IMG/VR virus record: IMGVR_UViG_3300045107_000863
Location: 1-64,000 of that record
DNA: 64,000 nucleotides
DNA from: a virus
Reading direction: 5' to 3' (one strand)
The notes beneath the pieces were generated by a model. That model was not told where the DNA came from, made no database searches, and saw only the letters and a list, made by a program, of their open reading frames with translations. Every line of letters begins with the position of its first letter. The stretch's first letter is position 1. This document shows positions 8,084 through 17,341 of the stretch, piece by piece. The position numbers and the translations under genes are program-made.

Positions 8084-9277
8084 TCAGGGGAGGGGGATCT
8101 CGACGGTCGCCCCCCGGCGGGACAGGGCCCGCAGGATGTCCCGCTGCACCGCCGCAGACGGGTTCAGCATCTGCGCCGAGTTGACGCCGATGGTCGGCCG
8201 GATCGTCTCCAACGCGTCCGCGTCGACGTCGATCTCCACGGCGGAGATGATGTCCGGGACGTCCGGCAGCCCCTGGTAGGCCTCCACCGCGGCGATGTCC
8301 CCGAGCATGTAGTCGCCGAAGCGCTGCCCCTCAACATCGGCGGCGACCACCGCCAGGCGCTGCACCTCGCCGGTGCCGGCGAGTTCCTCGTCCACGGCGG
8401 CTTGCAGCTCGGTCAGGTTGTCGGCGCCGGCCGCGTCGACGAACGTTTCCAGCCGCCACCAGTCACCTGGGGTGCCGCGTTCGACGATGACCCGGTTGAC
8501 GCCCGCGTCTTTACCGCCGCCGATCCCGACGGTGGCGGTGGGCGCTTCCGGCTCGTGCTTGATGGACAGCAGGTTGCCCATGCTGCGGGAGAACCAGATC
8601 CCGGAGGTGAGGTCGCGGGGCTGGTACACCTGGAACTCGATGTTCGTGCCGACTTGTTGGGTGCGGAACCCGACTCGGCCGCCGGCCGCGTTGGACATGC
8701 CCCGCAGGTCGTCGGTGACCGGCTGGAAACGCGTCGTCCATGTGATCGACCCGGTGATCCCGGCCGAGGAGCCGAGGATCAGTTTCGGGATGCGTCGGGC
8801 GGCCAGGGCGCCCGGGCCGCCGTTCAGGTTCACCAGGGTCCGCATCAGCGTCTCCGGGCTGCCCGTGGTCGTCCACTTCGCGACGTCCTGCGCGGTCGCG
8901 GCGAGGGCGGGGTTCGGGTAGGACAGGCGGCCGGCGAGCAACGCCAGGTCGTCGGCGAATCTCACTGTGAGGTCGCCGTAGCCGTCGTCGCCGTGCTGCT
9001 CCGCCGACCAGTCCAGCGCGCCCGCGTACTCGATCGGCCCGGCCAACAGGATGACGCCGTTGCGTTCGACGACAGCCCGGGACATGGGGGTGCGGACCGC
9101 GGCGACCAGGTCCGGGGCGGCCGGCGCGGTGAACTCGCCTGACGACACGTCGTTGTAGCGGAGGGTCAGGGAGATGGACGCCCAGTCGTCGACCTGCTGG
9201 GAGATGACGTTCAGGTTGTGGTCGGTGATCCAGATGACGTATTCCGCCTCGACGGGGGCGGGCCCATGCACTCCCAC
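8084..9277 (-). CDS. Gp37-like minor tail protein (baseplate hub type)
   Basis: 397 residues from GTG at 9277. The first 150 residues (ITDHNLNVISQQVDDW, then GPIEYAG) and the middle domain with GGGKDAGVNRVIVERG resemble the ReqiPepy6 Gp37-like family of actinobacterial siphovirus tail proteins, which occupy the tail-tip hub position. Gene order (tape measure, distal tail protein, then this gene) supports that role. Confidence 0.75.
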   Translation of the reverse strand: MGVHGPAPVEAEYVIWITDHNLNVISQQVDDWASISLTLRYNDVSSGEFTAPAAPDLVAAVRTPMSRAVVERNGVILLAGPIEYAGALDWSAEQHGDDGYGDLTVRFADDLALLAGRLSYPNPALAATAQDVAKWTTTGSPETLMRTLVNLNGGPGALAARRIPKLILGSSAGITGSITWTTRFQPVTDDLRGMSNAAGGRVGFRTQQVGTNIEFQVYQPRDLTSGIWFSRSMGNLLSIKHEPEAPTATVGIGGGKDAGVNRVIVERGTPGDWWRLETFVDAAGADNLTELQAAVDEELAGTGEVQRLAVVAADVEGQRFGDYMLGDIAAVEAYQGLPDVPDIISAVEIDVDADALETIRPTIGVNSAQMLNPSAAVQRDILRALSRRGATVEIPLP

Positions 9278-9280
9278 CGG

Positions 9281-10210
9281 TCAGGCCGTTTCGTAGCGCG
9301 GATAGAAACTCAGCGTGATCTTCGTGCCCGCGCCGGACCCGGACACGGTGAACGTGATGTCGTTGACTCCCGGCTCCAGCCGCCACAGCGTCGACCCGGG
9401 CCGCTGCAACGCGCCCGGCATGTCCCCAGACGGCCCGGTGACCCGACCCGGGTCGGTGGTGATGTCGATGTGCTCACCGGCGAGGAGGTTGTGCACGACG
9501 GTGAACTGCTTGCCGAGGGTGTGGTTGACGGCGACGACCTGCGTCGCTGGACCGTCGATCCGCCACGTCGGCCACGCCTCCACCTCACCCGGGTTGGTGA
9601 TCTCGGTGTCGCCGAGGACCTCACCGGACGACAGGCTCGGGAAGGGTGCCAGGTAGTCGACGCTCGCCCCGTAGGAGCGGGACACGACCACCTGCTGCGC
9701 GTCGCGCCAGAACCCGTCCGGGACGAGCAGGTTCAGCTCCGGGGTGTCGAAGGTTTGCCCCTGGCCGGGGGTGCCCTCCCACCCCGACTGGTACCAGGCG
9801 AGGACCTCCCGGGCGGTTCCGTCCGGGCGGGTCAGCCGGAACAGGCCCGGCCCGAGCCGGCGGGTCTTCGCGAACGCGACTCCGTAGGCCCGCCACTTCG
9901 CCAGGAACTCCATGTGAGTGTTCCCGCGCAGCCGCACCGGCCACACGAGGGTCCGCTGCAGGGGGCGTACTCCCTGCACCCTCACCCCGCCACGCGGTTT
10001 CGGCTTCGTCTTGATCTCGACGGGGGTGATGCCGTAGCCGGTGACCGCGTTCATCGTGAACAGCTGGTTCCCGGGCGGGTTCAGCGCCCACTCGATCCCG
10101 TCGGGGTCGATCCACGACGGCACATACTCGCCCGGGTCGACCGGGACGGGCCACGTCGGCGCGGTGGGTGGGGTGGGGGTGACGGCACCGGACCCGACGA
10201 GCAGCGGCAT
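9281..10210 (-). CDS. Distal tail protein (Dit-like)
   Basis: 309 residues. It follows the tape measure gene and has the siphovirus tail component layout: an N-terminal beta domain containing the G-rich RPLQRTLVWPVRLRG segment, a middle region on width of the tail ring, and a C-terminal carbohydrate-binding-like beta sandwich ending in FTVSGSGAGTKITLSFYPRY. Such proteins join the tail tube to the tip complex. The start is ATG at 10210. Confidence 0.78.
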   Translation of the reverse strand: MPLLVGSGAVTPTPPTAPTWPVPVDPGEYVPSWIDPDGIEWALNPPGNQLFTMNAVTGYGITPVEIKTKPKPRGGVRVQGVRPLQRTLVWPVRLRGNTHMEFLAKWRAYGVAFAKTRRLGPGLFRLTRPDGTAREVLAWYQSGWEGTPGQGQTFDTPELNLLVPDGFWRDAQQVVVSRSYGASVDYLAPFPSLSSGEVLGDTEITNPGEVEAWPTWRIDGPATQVVAVNHTLGKQFTVVHNLLAGEHIDITTDPGRVTGPSGDMPGALQRPGSTLWRLEPGVNDITFTVSGSGAGTKITLSFYPRYETA

Positions 10211-10261
10211 CGCCCACCCCCACCCTCACCAACAGCCACGAGCAGACGGGAACGCGGGGGA

Positions 10262-13200
10262 TCAGTTCTTCCGGCCGACCCGGGCGCGGGCGTCCATCTG
10301 CCGGAGCAGCCCCTGAAGGTCGGCCAGGGTGAGCCGCTGCTGGCCGCCGTTCACGGTCAGCGTGTTGTGGATCGTCGTCGGGGACCCGCTGTCCCGGCCG
10401 GCCGGCACGAACCGGCCGCCGTACCAGCCTGCACCGACGGACAGGATGTCCTCGCCGCGCTGGCGGGAACCCAGCCGGGGCAGGAACAACTCCCCGCCCG
10501 TGCCCCGCTCCGCGAACCCGTACAGGGTGCTGCCAGGCCCCCACATGCCGCCCTGCGACAACGCCATCGGCCCGTACACCCCGCCGATCCGGTTCGGGGT
10601 GAGAACCGCCTGGCCGTACTGCGCTATCAGCGAGTCGATCAGCCCCTTGCCCGCACCCGCACCGCCCAGAGCGGCCCTCAACCGGGCAATGTACGACTCG
10701 TACACCCCCGATGCGGCCTTCCGGTTCCCCGTCTGCTCCAGCACCGCCTGAGCGGCGTCCTGAGCGGCCTTCAGGTAGCCGAACAGCTCCGTCAGGTTCT
10801 CCCGGCCGGTGGCGTCCTTGATGTCGAACACCGGCTTGGTCAGGCTGAAATGGTCGACCAGGTCAGCGAGGGCACCCTCCGCGCGGATGCGGCCCTCCGC
10901 CGCGGCGATGTTCCGCGACGAGCCGACCGGGACCGCCGGCGCCGGCAGGTCGTAGGAGGGCCGGCCCATCTGCCGGGTCAGCGCCGCGATGGTCGCCGCC
11001 GACACTTTCTGCTGCGCCAGCGCTCGCCGAAGCGCCGCGATGTGCGCGTCGTAGGCGGCGTTCGCGGCCTTCACCGACCCCGTCTCCGCGTACTTGGCCT
11101 GCGCGGCGTCCTGGGCGGCTTTGACAGCCGCGATCAGCGTGGAGTAGTTCTCCCGGCCCTTGGCGGTGGAGAGGCTGAAGCTGCGGCCGTTCTCCTTCAG
11201 CGCCGCGTTGAGTCGGGCGATCGCGTCGCGGGCGCTGATGGCCGCGTCGATGGACTCCAGCGCGGTGCCGCGCGTCCTGGTCGACGTCGACGACGACGGC
11301 GCGTACTGCACCAGCCCGGCCGCCGCCGCGGTGATGCCGCCGCCGGCCATGGCGATCACCTGGGCGTTGTTCCACGACGCGGCCTCGGCGAGGATGGCGA
11401 GGTTCCGGCGTCGGTCACCGCGGCGCGGGATGTACGCCTCCCCGCCGGTCTGCGGCTCGGCGAACTGCATCAGCGGCGGGTTGCTGGCGGGGTACACGTT
11501 GGCCTGCATGACGCCGCCGCCGGCCATCGCGGTCGGGATGTGGATGCCGCCCCATCGGTTCTTGAGCTGCGTCCCGCCGGGCACCTTGAGGCTGCCAGCC
11601 TGACTGCCGGAGTTGATCCATCGCACCTGCCCGGTGATAGTGAAGTGCCGATCGCGGAACGAGTCCAGCACGGCCTTCGCGGCTCGCATCTCCCGCATCG
11701 CTTCGGCTGTCCTGACCCCGACGACCACCACCCTGCCGTCGGGAAGTTGGCGGATCTTGTAGATGACCTCGCCCACCTGGTTCTTCGCGGTGACAGCCCC
11801 CGGGGCTTCGATGTCCGTCGACTTCGCCGCCGGCATCTGCCCGTACGTGGCGATCAGCCGATCGATCTGCGCGTCGGTGAGCTTCGCGTTGTGCAGCGTC
11901 TTCCGCAGCCGGTCGATGTACTCGTTGTACACGGCGTTCGCCGCGTCGATGGAGTTGGTCTCCTGGTACTTCGCGTCGGCTGCCTTCGCGCCGGCGGTGA
12001 TGAGCTCCAGTACGTTCTGCTTGTTCTCCCGCCCCTTGGCGGTGTTCGTGTCGAAGTCGGTGCCCTGCTTGTTGAGGGCCTTGCCGTTCTCCTTCAGCGA
12101 CTTCGTCAGGTCGTCGACCTTCGCTTCGGCTTGGATCTCCGCGTCGGCGAAAGCGATGGTCTTCCCGTTGATCTCGTTGAACATGTCGATCAGGGACCGG
12201 CCGGACAGCACTGCCTTGTCCATCGACCCGGACAGCAGCTTCGTGCGCTGACTCAGCGCCCCGACAGCGCTCTCAGAGCCGTGGGCCCGATCCTGTAGGC
12301 GGGTCAGCTCCCCGGTGGTGCGCGGCAACAGCTTCGCCAGCTCGTCGGCGTTCAGACCTGACTGGGCAAGGACCCTGTTCCACGCCTCTGTCGTGCCGGT
12401 GGTGTCGTTGGTGCGCTGGGCGTACTCGGAGATCGCCGCGTCGAGGGCCTGGAAGCGCTCGACGCTGCCGAGGAAGCTTCCGCCCTGGAAAATCTCGTTG
12501 AGGGACTTCACGGCGGGGATGACGCTCTCGATGCTGCGGCCCACCTTGGCGATGAACCCGTCGCTGGCCGCCGCGCCGGCGGCCTTGTTGAGGCTGTCGA
12601 GGTTCTCACCGAACACGCGTGCCAGCTCGCCCGACACGTCGCCGGTCTTCGCAAACCGCTCCACCGAGTCAGTCAGCGCGTCGACGTTCGCGGCGGCCGG
12701 CTCGAACTGCTCGAACACCACGCCGACGAGCTGAAGCGCAAGCAGCACGTTCAGGGCGCGGCCGGCTGCTCCAACGAACCCGGTCAGCGCACGGCCGGCG
12801 GTCTGGCCCGCCACGCCCAGCCCTGCGAGTTTCGTCGCTGCCGCGCTGACCGTCGTACCCATCGTGGCGGCAGCCTCGCTGACCTTCTTCATCGCCAGCG
12901 TCAGACCCAACGCCGCCAACGCGAACGACTGGGCCTCGTCGGGCAGCATCTGAAACAGGTCGAAAACGATCTTGAGCGTTTGTGACCCGGCGGCGAGGAT
13001 GTCGAACAGGGTGGCCACCGCCTCCCGGGTGCCCGGGTCGGCGAGGGCGTCCCGGGCGATCTGCGCCAGCGGCCCCAGCACCTCCGACAGCCCCTCATAC
13101 GCGGTGGTGACCGTGTCGACGATGCCAGCGATGTCCTCCGCCGACCGGCCCGACGCCACGTAGGCGTCGAGGGCGGAGGCGGTGGAGGCGATCGCGCTGT

Positions 13201-14149
13201 TCTGCCGGTTCGCCGCCGACACCACCTGGCCGGTGATCGTCAGCAAGTCCCCGGCGATGGACAGCAGCGCCCCCGCCGACTCGGCGCCGGAGCGGAAGAA
13301 GTCGTCGAGGCTACCCGACTGGCGGGCCCGTTGGATGCCGCCGATGAACCCGTCGATCGCGCCGACCAGCCGGTCACCGATCACCCTGGCGAGAGGGTCG
13401 GCGGACATGGCCAGCATGCCCAGCGACTGCGCGAACGGCTGGATACGCCGGTTCACCTGGTCAAGGAAGCGGTCAGTGCTGGCGGTGACCGTGCCGAAGG
13501 CGTTCAGCACCGTCGGGTCAGTGGCCGCGTCGGTGATCGCCGTCCACGCCTCCGACCAGTCATCGGCCAACACGAGCACCTGCCGGGACACCTCCGGCAG
13601 CGTCACCTTCGCCAGCCGGTCGAGGTTCCCGGCCGCCGACGCGAACGTGGCCCCCTGCAACGACTGCTGGGCGGCGAGGAGCTGCGGCTTCAACCGGCCG
13701 ACCTCGTTGACCAGGGCCCGCGCCGACGGGGCCAGCCGGGCGTACGGGTCGTCTGTCTTGAACAGCTCCTTGGTGGCGTCGCTGACCCCGATGGTGGACA
13801 CCTTCAGCGTGCCCATCGCCGCCGCCGCCCCACCGAGGATCCCCGGCAGGGTGCCAACGCCTGCGCCGGCGGCGACCGCGGCCGGCGCCAGGTACTGCAG
13901 AGCCCCGCCCGCGCCGAGCGCCGCCGCGGTGGTGATCAGCGACGCGCGGCGTACGCCCTCACCCCACACCTGGACGTCTTTCGCGGACTTCGTCAGGTCG
14001 TCGCCGGTCTTGCGGGACGTGTGACCGAGCTGCACCTGCGCCTCGCGCAGCTGCCGCGTGGCGCGGCTGGCGTCGTTGCTGCCCGAGACGTAATCCCGCA
14101 CCAGCATCCGCAGGCGCACCGACACGGTCCGATCAGTCACCGCCGCCAC
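10262..14149 (-). CDS. Tape measure protein
   Basis: 1295 residues, by far the longest gene, located just after the G/GT chaperone genes. It begins with a basic segment and long alanine-rich helices, has hydrophobic stretches (about 73-110 and around 380-500), and three related 85-residue repeats in the C-terminal half, each with a TAKGREN-type motif. Length sets siphovirus tail length; at roughly 0.15 nm per residue this implies a tail near 190 nm. The start is GTG at 14149 (GTG at 14140 also possible), overlapping the GT frame. Confidence 0.9.
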   Translation of the reverse strand: MAAVTDRTVSVRLRMLVRDYVSGSNDASRATRQLREAQVQLGHTSRKTGDDLTKSAKDVQVWGEGVRRASLITTAAALGAGGALQYLAPAAVAAGAGVGTLPGILGGAAAAMGTLKVSTIGVSDATKELFKTDDPYARLAPSARALVNEVGRLKPQLLAAQQSLQGATFASAAGNLDRLAKVTLPEVSRQVLVLADDWSEAWTAITDAATDPTVLNAFGTVTASTDRFLDQVNRRIQPFAQSLGMLAMSADPLARVIGDRLVGAIDGFIGGIQRARQSGSLDDFFRSGAESAGALLSIAGDLLTITGQVVSAANRQNSAIASTASALDAYVASGRSAEDIAGIVDTVTTAYEGLSEVLGPLAQIARDALADPGTREAVATLFDILAAGSQTLKIVFDLFQMLPDEAQSFALAALGLTLAMKKVSEAAATMGTTVSAAATKLAGLGVAGQTAGRALTGFVGAAGRALNVLLALQLVGVVFEQFEPAAANVDALTDSVERFAKTGDVSGELARVFGENLDSLNKAAGAAASDGFIAKVGRSIESVIPAVKSLNEIFQGGSFLGSVERFQALDAAISEYAQRTNDTTGTTEAWNRVLAQSGLNADELAKLLPRTTGELTRLQDRAHGSESAVGALSQRTKLLSGSMDKAVLSGRSLIDMFNEINGKTIAFADAEIQAEAKVDDLTKSLKENGKALNKQGTDFDTNTAKGRENKQNVLELITAGAKAADAKYQETNSIDAANAVYNEYIDRLRKTLHNAKLTDAQIDRLIATYGQMPAAKSTDIEAPGAVTAKNQVGEVIYKIRQLPDGRVVVVGVRTAEAMREMRAAKAVLDSFRDRHFTITGQVRWINSGSQAGSLKVPGGTQLKNRWGGIHIPTAMAGGGVMQANVYPASNPPLMQFAEPQTGGEAYIPRRGDRRRNLAILAEAASWNNAQVIAMAGGGITAAAAGLVQYAPSSSTSTRTRGTALESIDAAISARDAIARLNAALKENGRSFSLSTAKGRENYSTLIAAVKAAQDAAQAKYAETGSVKAANAAYDAHIAALRRALAQQKVSAATIAALTRQMGRPSYDLPAPAVPVGSSRNIAAAEGRIRAEGALADLVDHFSLTKPVFDIKDATGRENLTELFGYLKAAQDAAQAVLEQTGNRKAASGVYESYIARLRAALGGAGAGKGLIDSLIAQYGQAVLTPNRIGGVYGPMALSQGGMWGPGSTLYGFAERGTGGELFLPRLGSRQRGEDILSVGAGWYGGRFVPAGRDSGSPTTIHNTLTVNGGQQRLTLADLQGLLRQMDARARVGRKN
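10610..12100 (-). repeat. Three diverged 85-residue repeats in the tape measure gene
   Basis: Copies lie at about 11830-12100, 10960-11200 and 10610-10840. Each reads roughly T-A-K-G-R-E-N, then AKYxETGSxxAA, YxxYIxxLRxAL and a closing IxxLIxxYGQ. The copies differ widely in DNA, so they are old. Similar repeats occur in other actinobacterial tape measure proteins, where they probably extend the helical ruler. Confidence 0.75.
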
Positions 14150-15133
14150 CCCCTCGCCTACGGCCCCGGCGGCGTGCCGGCCGTTCGACCAGCACCGCGG
14201 TGTGAATCAGGTACGGGGCCTGGCCGGGGTCGGCCTTCGACCACTTCTGCTCGGACTTGGTGAGGACCTTGCAGTGCAGACACTCGATCGGCTGCTCCGC
14301 GACGTACATGCGCGGCGCGGCCGGGTTGTCCGGGTCGTTGTCCGGGTCGGTGGTCTCGGCGAGAGTGTGCCCGCACTTGCGGCACAGGCCGGCCTCATAC
14401 CAGTCGAGGGCGAGCATCCACGCCCGCTCCCGGCCCGTCCACGGCGACTCCCGACGGCTCACCCACGCGGCCGGCCGGCCCTGCTCGTCCCACGCCGTGA
14501 CCTGCGTGTGCTCGCGGGGTGTCCAGCCGTCGAACTCGCGCAGGCTGATCCCGAGGGTTCGCGCTGCGGTCAGTTTCCGCCGGAGGTCGGGCGATCCGGC
14601 GATCCGCTCGGCGAGAAAGGGACATCGTCGTCCGTCTGGTTGATCGCCCACGCCTCGTTGGCGAGCTTGTTGAACTGGGCGTCGGACAGCTTCGCGTACA
14701 GCTTTTGCCACCGCTCGCCGGTCAGCTCCGGCGACACGATCGACTTGCGGACCAGGGCGGGGAAGAACGTGTCGTAGTTGACGCCGATCATGTCCCGGGG
14801 GTTCCGTTTGCCGGTCTGCCGGTCGGTGCGCGGCGGGTGCTCGGCGAACAGGTCGGTCCACTCCGGCTTCGGCAGGGCCCGCAGCGTGAACTCGACCGTG
14901 TAGGGGCGCATCTTCTCGACCACGCGGTCCAGGTCCGGCTGCTCCGGGTCCGGCGCGTCGTCTCGGGTGGCGAGCCGGTCGTCGCCCGGCACCTTCTGCG
15001 CGTCGCGGGCGGCTGTCCGCTCGTCGATGCGGGCCTTGATGCGGGCGTGTTCGGCGCGGAGCTTCCCGTTGAAGCACAGCGCGATGGTCGTCTCGGCGAG
15101 GGTCGCATCGTCGAGGAGGGCGTCGAAATCCAT
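14133..15133 (-). CDS. Tail assembly chaperone GT fusion, made by -1 frameshift
   Basis: Ribosomes that slip by -1 on CCCTTTC (14615-14621) read 173 residues of the G frame and continue for 160 residues in the T frame, giving 333 residues. The T part contains a CRKCGHTL and IECLHCK pair of CxxC motifs, so a zinc ribbon, and a very basic/glycine-rich end. The T frame has no convincing independent start. Frameshifted G/GT pairs before the tape measure gene are a conserved feature of long-tailed phages, and the GT form is needed for tail assembly around the tape measure. Confidence 0.8.
14570..15133 (-). CDS. Tail assembly chaperone G
   Basis: 187 residues from ATG at 15133, which has GGGGAG upstream at good spacing. 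Acidic/helical N-terminus, then VEFTLRALPKPEWTDLFAEHPP, a pattern typical of siphovirus tail chaperones, and DTFFPALVRKSIVSPELT. It is the unshifted product of the frameshift pair and lies between the tail tube and tape measure genes. Confidence 0.82.
   Translation of the reverse strand: MDFDALLDDATLAETTIALCFNGKLRAEHARIKARIDERTAARDAQKVPGDDRLATRDDAPDPEQPDLDRVVEKMRPYTVEFTLRALPKPEWTDLFAEHPPRTDRQTGKRNPRDMIGVNYDTFFPALVRKSIVSPELTGERWQKLYAKLSDAQFNKLANEAWAINQTDDDVPFSPSGSPDRPTSGGN
14615..14621 (-). other. Programmed -1 frameshift site CCCTTTC
   Basis: On the minus strand the zero-frame codons are GTC CCT TTC, so the heptamer C CCT TTC has the canonical X XXY YYZ arrangement. It lies 15 codons before the G stop, and the -1 frame is open from there to 14133, overlapping the tape measure start. 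Confidence 0.8.
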
Positions 15134-15160
15134 GGTCGCTCCCCAGCGTCCTGGTAGGGG

Positions 15161-15193
15161 TACGGGCCGCACCCGGTGTGGGTGCGGCCCGTA
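15161..15193 (-). terminator. Hairpin terminator after the tail tube gene
   Basis: A perfect 14-base stem (arms 15161-15174 and 15180-15193, loop GGTGT) lies in the 87-base gap between the major tail protein and the chaperone gene. Such partial terminators boost expression of the abundant tube protein relative to downstream genes. Confidence 0.75.
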
Positions 15194-15219
15194 TGGAAGG
15201 TGAGGTGGAGGGGCGCCGG

Positions 15220-15726
15220 TCAGGGACCGGCGACGACGGCGACGTCCCGGTGGACCTTGCCGGTCACGAACGGCTTCTGCGTGATCTTGTGCACCGCGTT
15301 GCGGGCGGGCGTGTTCTTCCGCTGCGCGCCCATCTCCACCGGATACACGTCGACCAGGTCACCGGTCGCGAACGCGTCCTCCGAGTCGACACCCCACCGC
15401 AGCACGATGAAGCCCTGCGTGCCCGGCGGCAGCGCGAGACGCGCCTCGTCGTCGTCCGCCGACGCCGGGTTGAACACGTACGTGAACTCGAGCATGTCCG
15501 TGAAGTCGCCCCGCGACTCGTACACCTGCTTCGAGCACAGGCGCGGGTCCTCGATCGAGTTCTCCGACGTGTCGGTCGTGAGGCCGTCTCCGGTCAGGTA
15601 GCAGGACAGGTCGACCGACGACACGGCGTTGATCTCGGTGACCTTCGGGGCGGCGGGGTTCGCGATCGCGGTCACGAACTTCGCGGCGACGGTGCCGTTC
15701 GTGGAGACGGCGACGGGCATCGTCAT
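15220..15726 (-). CDS. Major tail (tube) protein
   Basis: 168 residues. The sequence begins with MTMPVAVSTNGTVAAKFV and is beta-rich with few cysteines, and contains FIVLRWGVDSEDAF and DVYPVEMGAQRKN. Position between head-tail completion genes and the frameshifted chaperones, plus a strong terminator right after it, identify the tube protein. The ATG at 15726 overlaps the previous stop as ATGA; ATG at 15720 is an alternative. Confidence 0.82.
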   Translation of the reverse strand: MTMPVAVSTNGTVAAKFVTAIANPAAPKVTEINAVSSVDLSCYLTGDGLTTDTSENSIEDPRLCSKQVYESRGDFTDMLEFTYVFNPASADDDEARLALPPGTQGFIVLRWGVDSEDAFATGDLVDVYPVEMGAQRKNTPARNAVHKITQKPFVTGKVHRDVAVVAGP

Positions 15727-16040
15727 GAGCGGGTACCGCCCTTCGGCTTCGGCGTGATGGTGGTCGGGGTGGCCTCACCGGTCGACGGCGGCGGCGCGCC
15801 CTCGTCGGCGGGGGTGCGGGTGGCGTCGTTGCCGGCCAGGTCGGTGCGGTACTTCGGGCGGCGGGCCCGGCCGGTGTAGTTCGGCTCGACCCCGTCGACG
15901 GGGGTCATGCCGTCGCGGAGGGCGGTCTCGAGGACGTCGTACCGGTGGCCGGTGTCGTCGTCCTGGACCCAGATGAACGGTGTGCGGCCGCGGTCGTCGA
16001 TGCGTGGCGTCCGCCGGCCGCCGAGGCGGTCGTCAGCCAT
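15723..16040 (-). CDS. Hypothetical protein, acidic/proline tail
   Basis: 105 residues. An N-terminal folded part (RTPFIWVQDDDTGHRYDV, with a following LRDGMTPVDG) leads to a disordered, T/P/G-rich C-terminus. Related small proteins often sit just before the tail tube gene in actinobacterial phages, but the role is unknown. A ribosome binding site GAGAGGAA lies upstream of ATG 16040. Confidence 0.6.
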   Translation of the reverse strand: MADDRLGGRRTPRIDDRGRTPFIWVQDDDTGHRYDVLETALRDGMTPVDGVEPNYTGRARRPKYRTDLAGNDATRTPADEGAPPPSTGEATPTTITPKPKGGTRS

Positions 16041-16054
16041 GGCTGTTTCCTCTC

Positions 16055-16510
16055 TCAGGGGGTGCGGGTGGGTGAGCTGTGCAGGGTGAAGAACAGGGGG
16101 GTGAAGTAGGCGAGCCGGCCGTCCGGCGAGCGGACATTCGGATCCGGCTGCGGCGCCGGGGGAACACCTGGCTCCAGCTCGGCGTCCCCGCACCTGCGGC
16201 CGGCGATGACCGGCCGGCGCCGGTGCACCGCCCGGCGGGCCCGGTCGGCGGCGCCCAGCACATCGGTGGTGGTGAGCCCGACACAGGTGACCTGGGTTCG
16301 GGTCCACACCTCCCCGGCGTCGCCGCGGATCCGCTCGGACAAGGGCTGCGCGGGGGTACCCCACACCACGTAGTGCGGGTACTCGACCTCTTCGTCGGAG
16401 GGCGGCCCGCCCTCGTAGGCGGGGAAGCCGGTGCCGGTGCGGAGCATCGCGGCGAGCGCGGCGGAGTGCTCAACGGACGGCTCGATCGACGGTGCGACCA
16501 CCGACCTCAC
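16055..16510 (-). CDS. Tail completion or neck protein
   Basis: 151 residues. The VEYPHYVVWGTP segment and the WTRTQVTCVGLTTTDVLGAADRARRAV helix, followed by a conserved basic RRP and a D/N-rich loop, match the tail-terminator/minor capsid type found after HK97 gp10-like proteins. Assignment rests on these patterns and on gene order. Confidence 0.62.
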   Translation of the reverse strand: MRSVVAPSIEPSVEHSAALAAMLRTGTGFPAYEGGPPSDEEVEYPHYVVWGTPAQPLSERIRGDAGEVWTRTQVTCVGLTTTDVLGAADRARRAVHRRRPVIAGRRCGDAELEPGVPPAPQPDPNVRSPDGRLAYFTPLFFTLHSSPTRTP

Positions 16511-16516
16511 CGCCTC

Positions 16517-16891
16517 TCAGTCGAGCGGGTCGGAGATCGCCTCCACGGCGGCGTGGAAGTCGGGAGAAACCCGGTCTAGGGCCGGCCCCATGAAGGCATG
16601 CGGCGCCATGCGGCTGGTGCCCCACTCGACGTAGCCGGCGTAACTGGCGGTCGCGCTGATCACCGCCTCCATGGCGCCGAACCGTCCATCCCCGTGGAAC
16701 TCCGGCGGGCCGATGGTGCCCTTCAGGTGCCCGGTGTCGACGGGAACGAGCTGCTTCGCCCACGCCTCCACCTTCAGCGCAGCCGCCCGCACTACAGCCG
16801 ATCCCTTCGCGCCGACGCGTCCACCCGCCGTCCGCAGCTCCGCCTCGACGGTGTTCAGCTCGTCCACGCCTTCGAACCAGACCGAAGCCAC
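16517..16891 (-). CDS. HK97 gp10-like head-tail protein
   Basis: 124 residues from GTG at 16891. LVPVDTGHLKGTI followed by YAGYVEWGT and PHAFMGPAL is the standard HK97 gp10 family signature. These proteins connect head and tail or complete the tail. It lies between the connector genes and the tail tube. Confidence 0.85.
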   Translation of the reverse strand: MASVWFEGVDELNTVEAELRTAGGRVGAKGSAVVRAAALKVEAWAKQLVPVDTGHLKGTIGPPEFHGDGRFGAMEAVISATASYAGYVEWGTSRMAPHAFMGPALDRVSPDFHAAVEAISDPLD

Positions 16892-16894
16892 GTC

Positions 16895-17341
16895 TCACCC
16901 CCGCCGCGCGCTGGGCTCCTCGATGTCGCAGCCGACGTTGCGCTGCCACGACAGACCGGACCGGGGCACATCCACCACCCGCAGCCGCACCCGTTCGAGG
17001 CTCGGATCGCCGGCGCAGCCGTCGACCTCCCACATGTCCCGCACCCGCGGTGCCGGGCAGTCGGCGGGCAGCACCAGCAGGTAGCCGCCCAGCGTCACCA
17101 CCCGATCCGCCTGCACCGTCGAGCCGCCGGTGCTCGCACGTATCCGCGCCGATCCCTGCCACAGCACCTGCGGGTCAGCGAAGACCGTCTTGCCTGACAC
17201 CGGATCGCGGGTACCTGCGTCGTCGAGGCGCAGCAGCCGACCCGAGACGGTCATCGCCGACTCAGATACCGGCCGGTGATGGGCCTCGAACCGGGCATGG
17301 ATCAACGGCGAGTTTGGCAACGGCACCGTCACCACCCCCAC
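16895..17341 (-). CDS. Head-tail joining protein (DUF6093-like)
   Basis: 148 residues, basic N-terminal helix then a beta-rich domain with YLLVLPADCPAPRVRDMWEV and a C-terminal strand set. The size and order (connector, this gene, gp10-like) fit the DUF6093/stopper-like neck proteins of actinobacterial phages. GTG 17341 overlaps the previous gene by 13 bases; a start slightly inside is possible. Confidence 0.62.
   Translation of the reverse strand: MGVVTVPLPNSPLIHARFEAHHRPVSESAMTVSGRLLRLDDAGTRDPVSGKTVFADPQVLWQGSARIRASTGGSTVQADRVVTLGGYLLVLPADCPAPRVRDMWEVDGCAGDPSLERVRLRVVDVPRSGLSWQRNVGCDIEEPSARRG

Noticed and set aside
9218-12298. A 1026-codon open frame on the plus strand
   Set aside because: It runs antisense to well-supported distal tail and tape measure genes, and its translation is rich in R, G, A and P as expected for a GC-rich shadow frame.
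14133-15077. The T frame as an independent gene starting upstream
   Set aside because: The upstream part is a shadow of G in another frame; only the part after the CCCTTTC heptamer reads as protein, so frameshifting explains it better.
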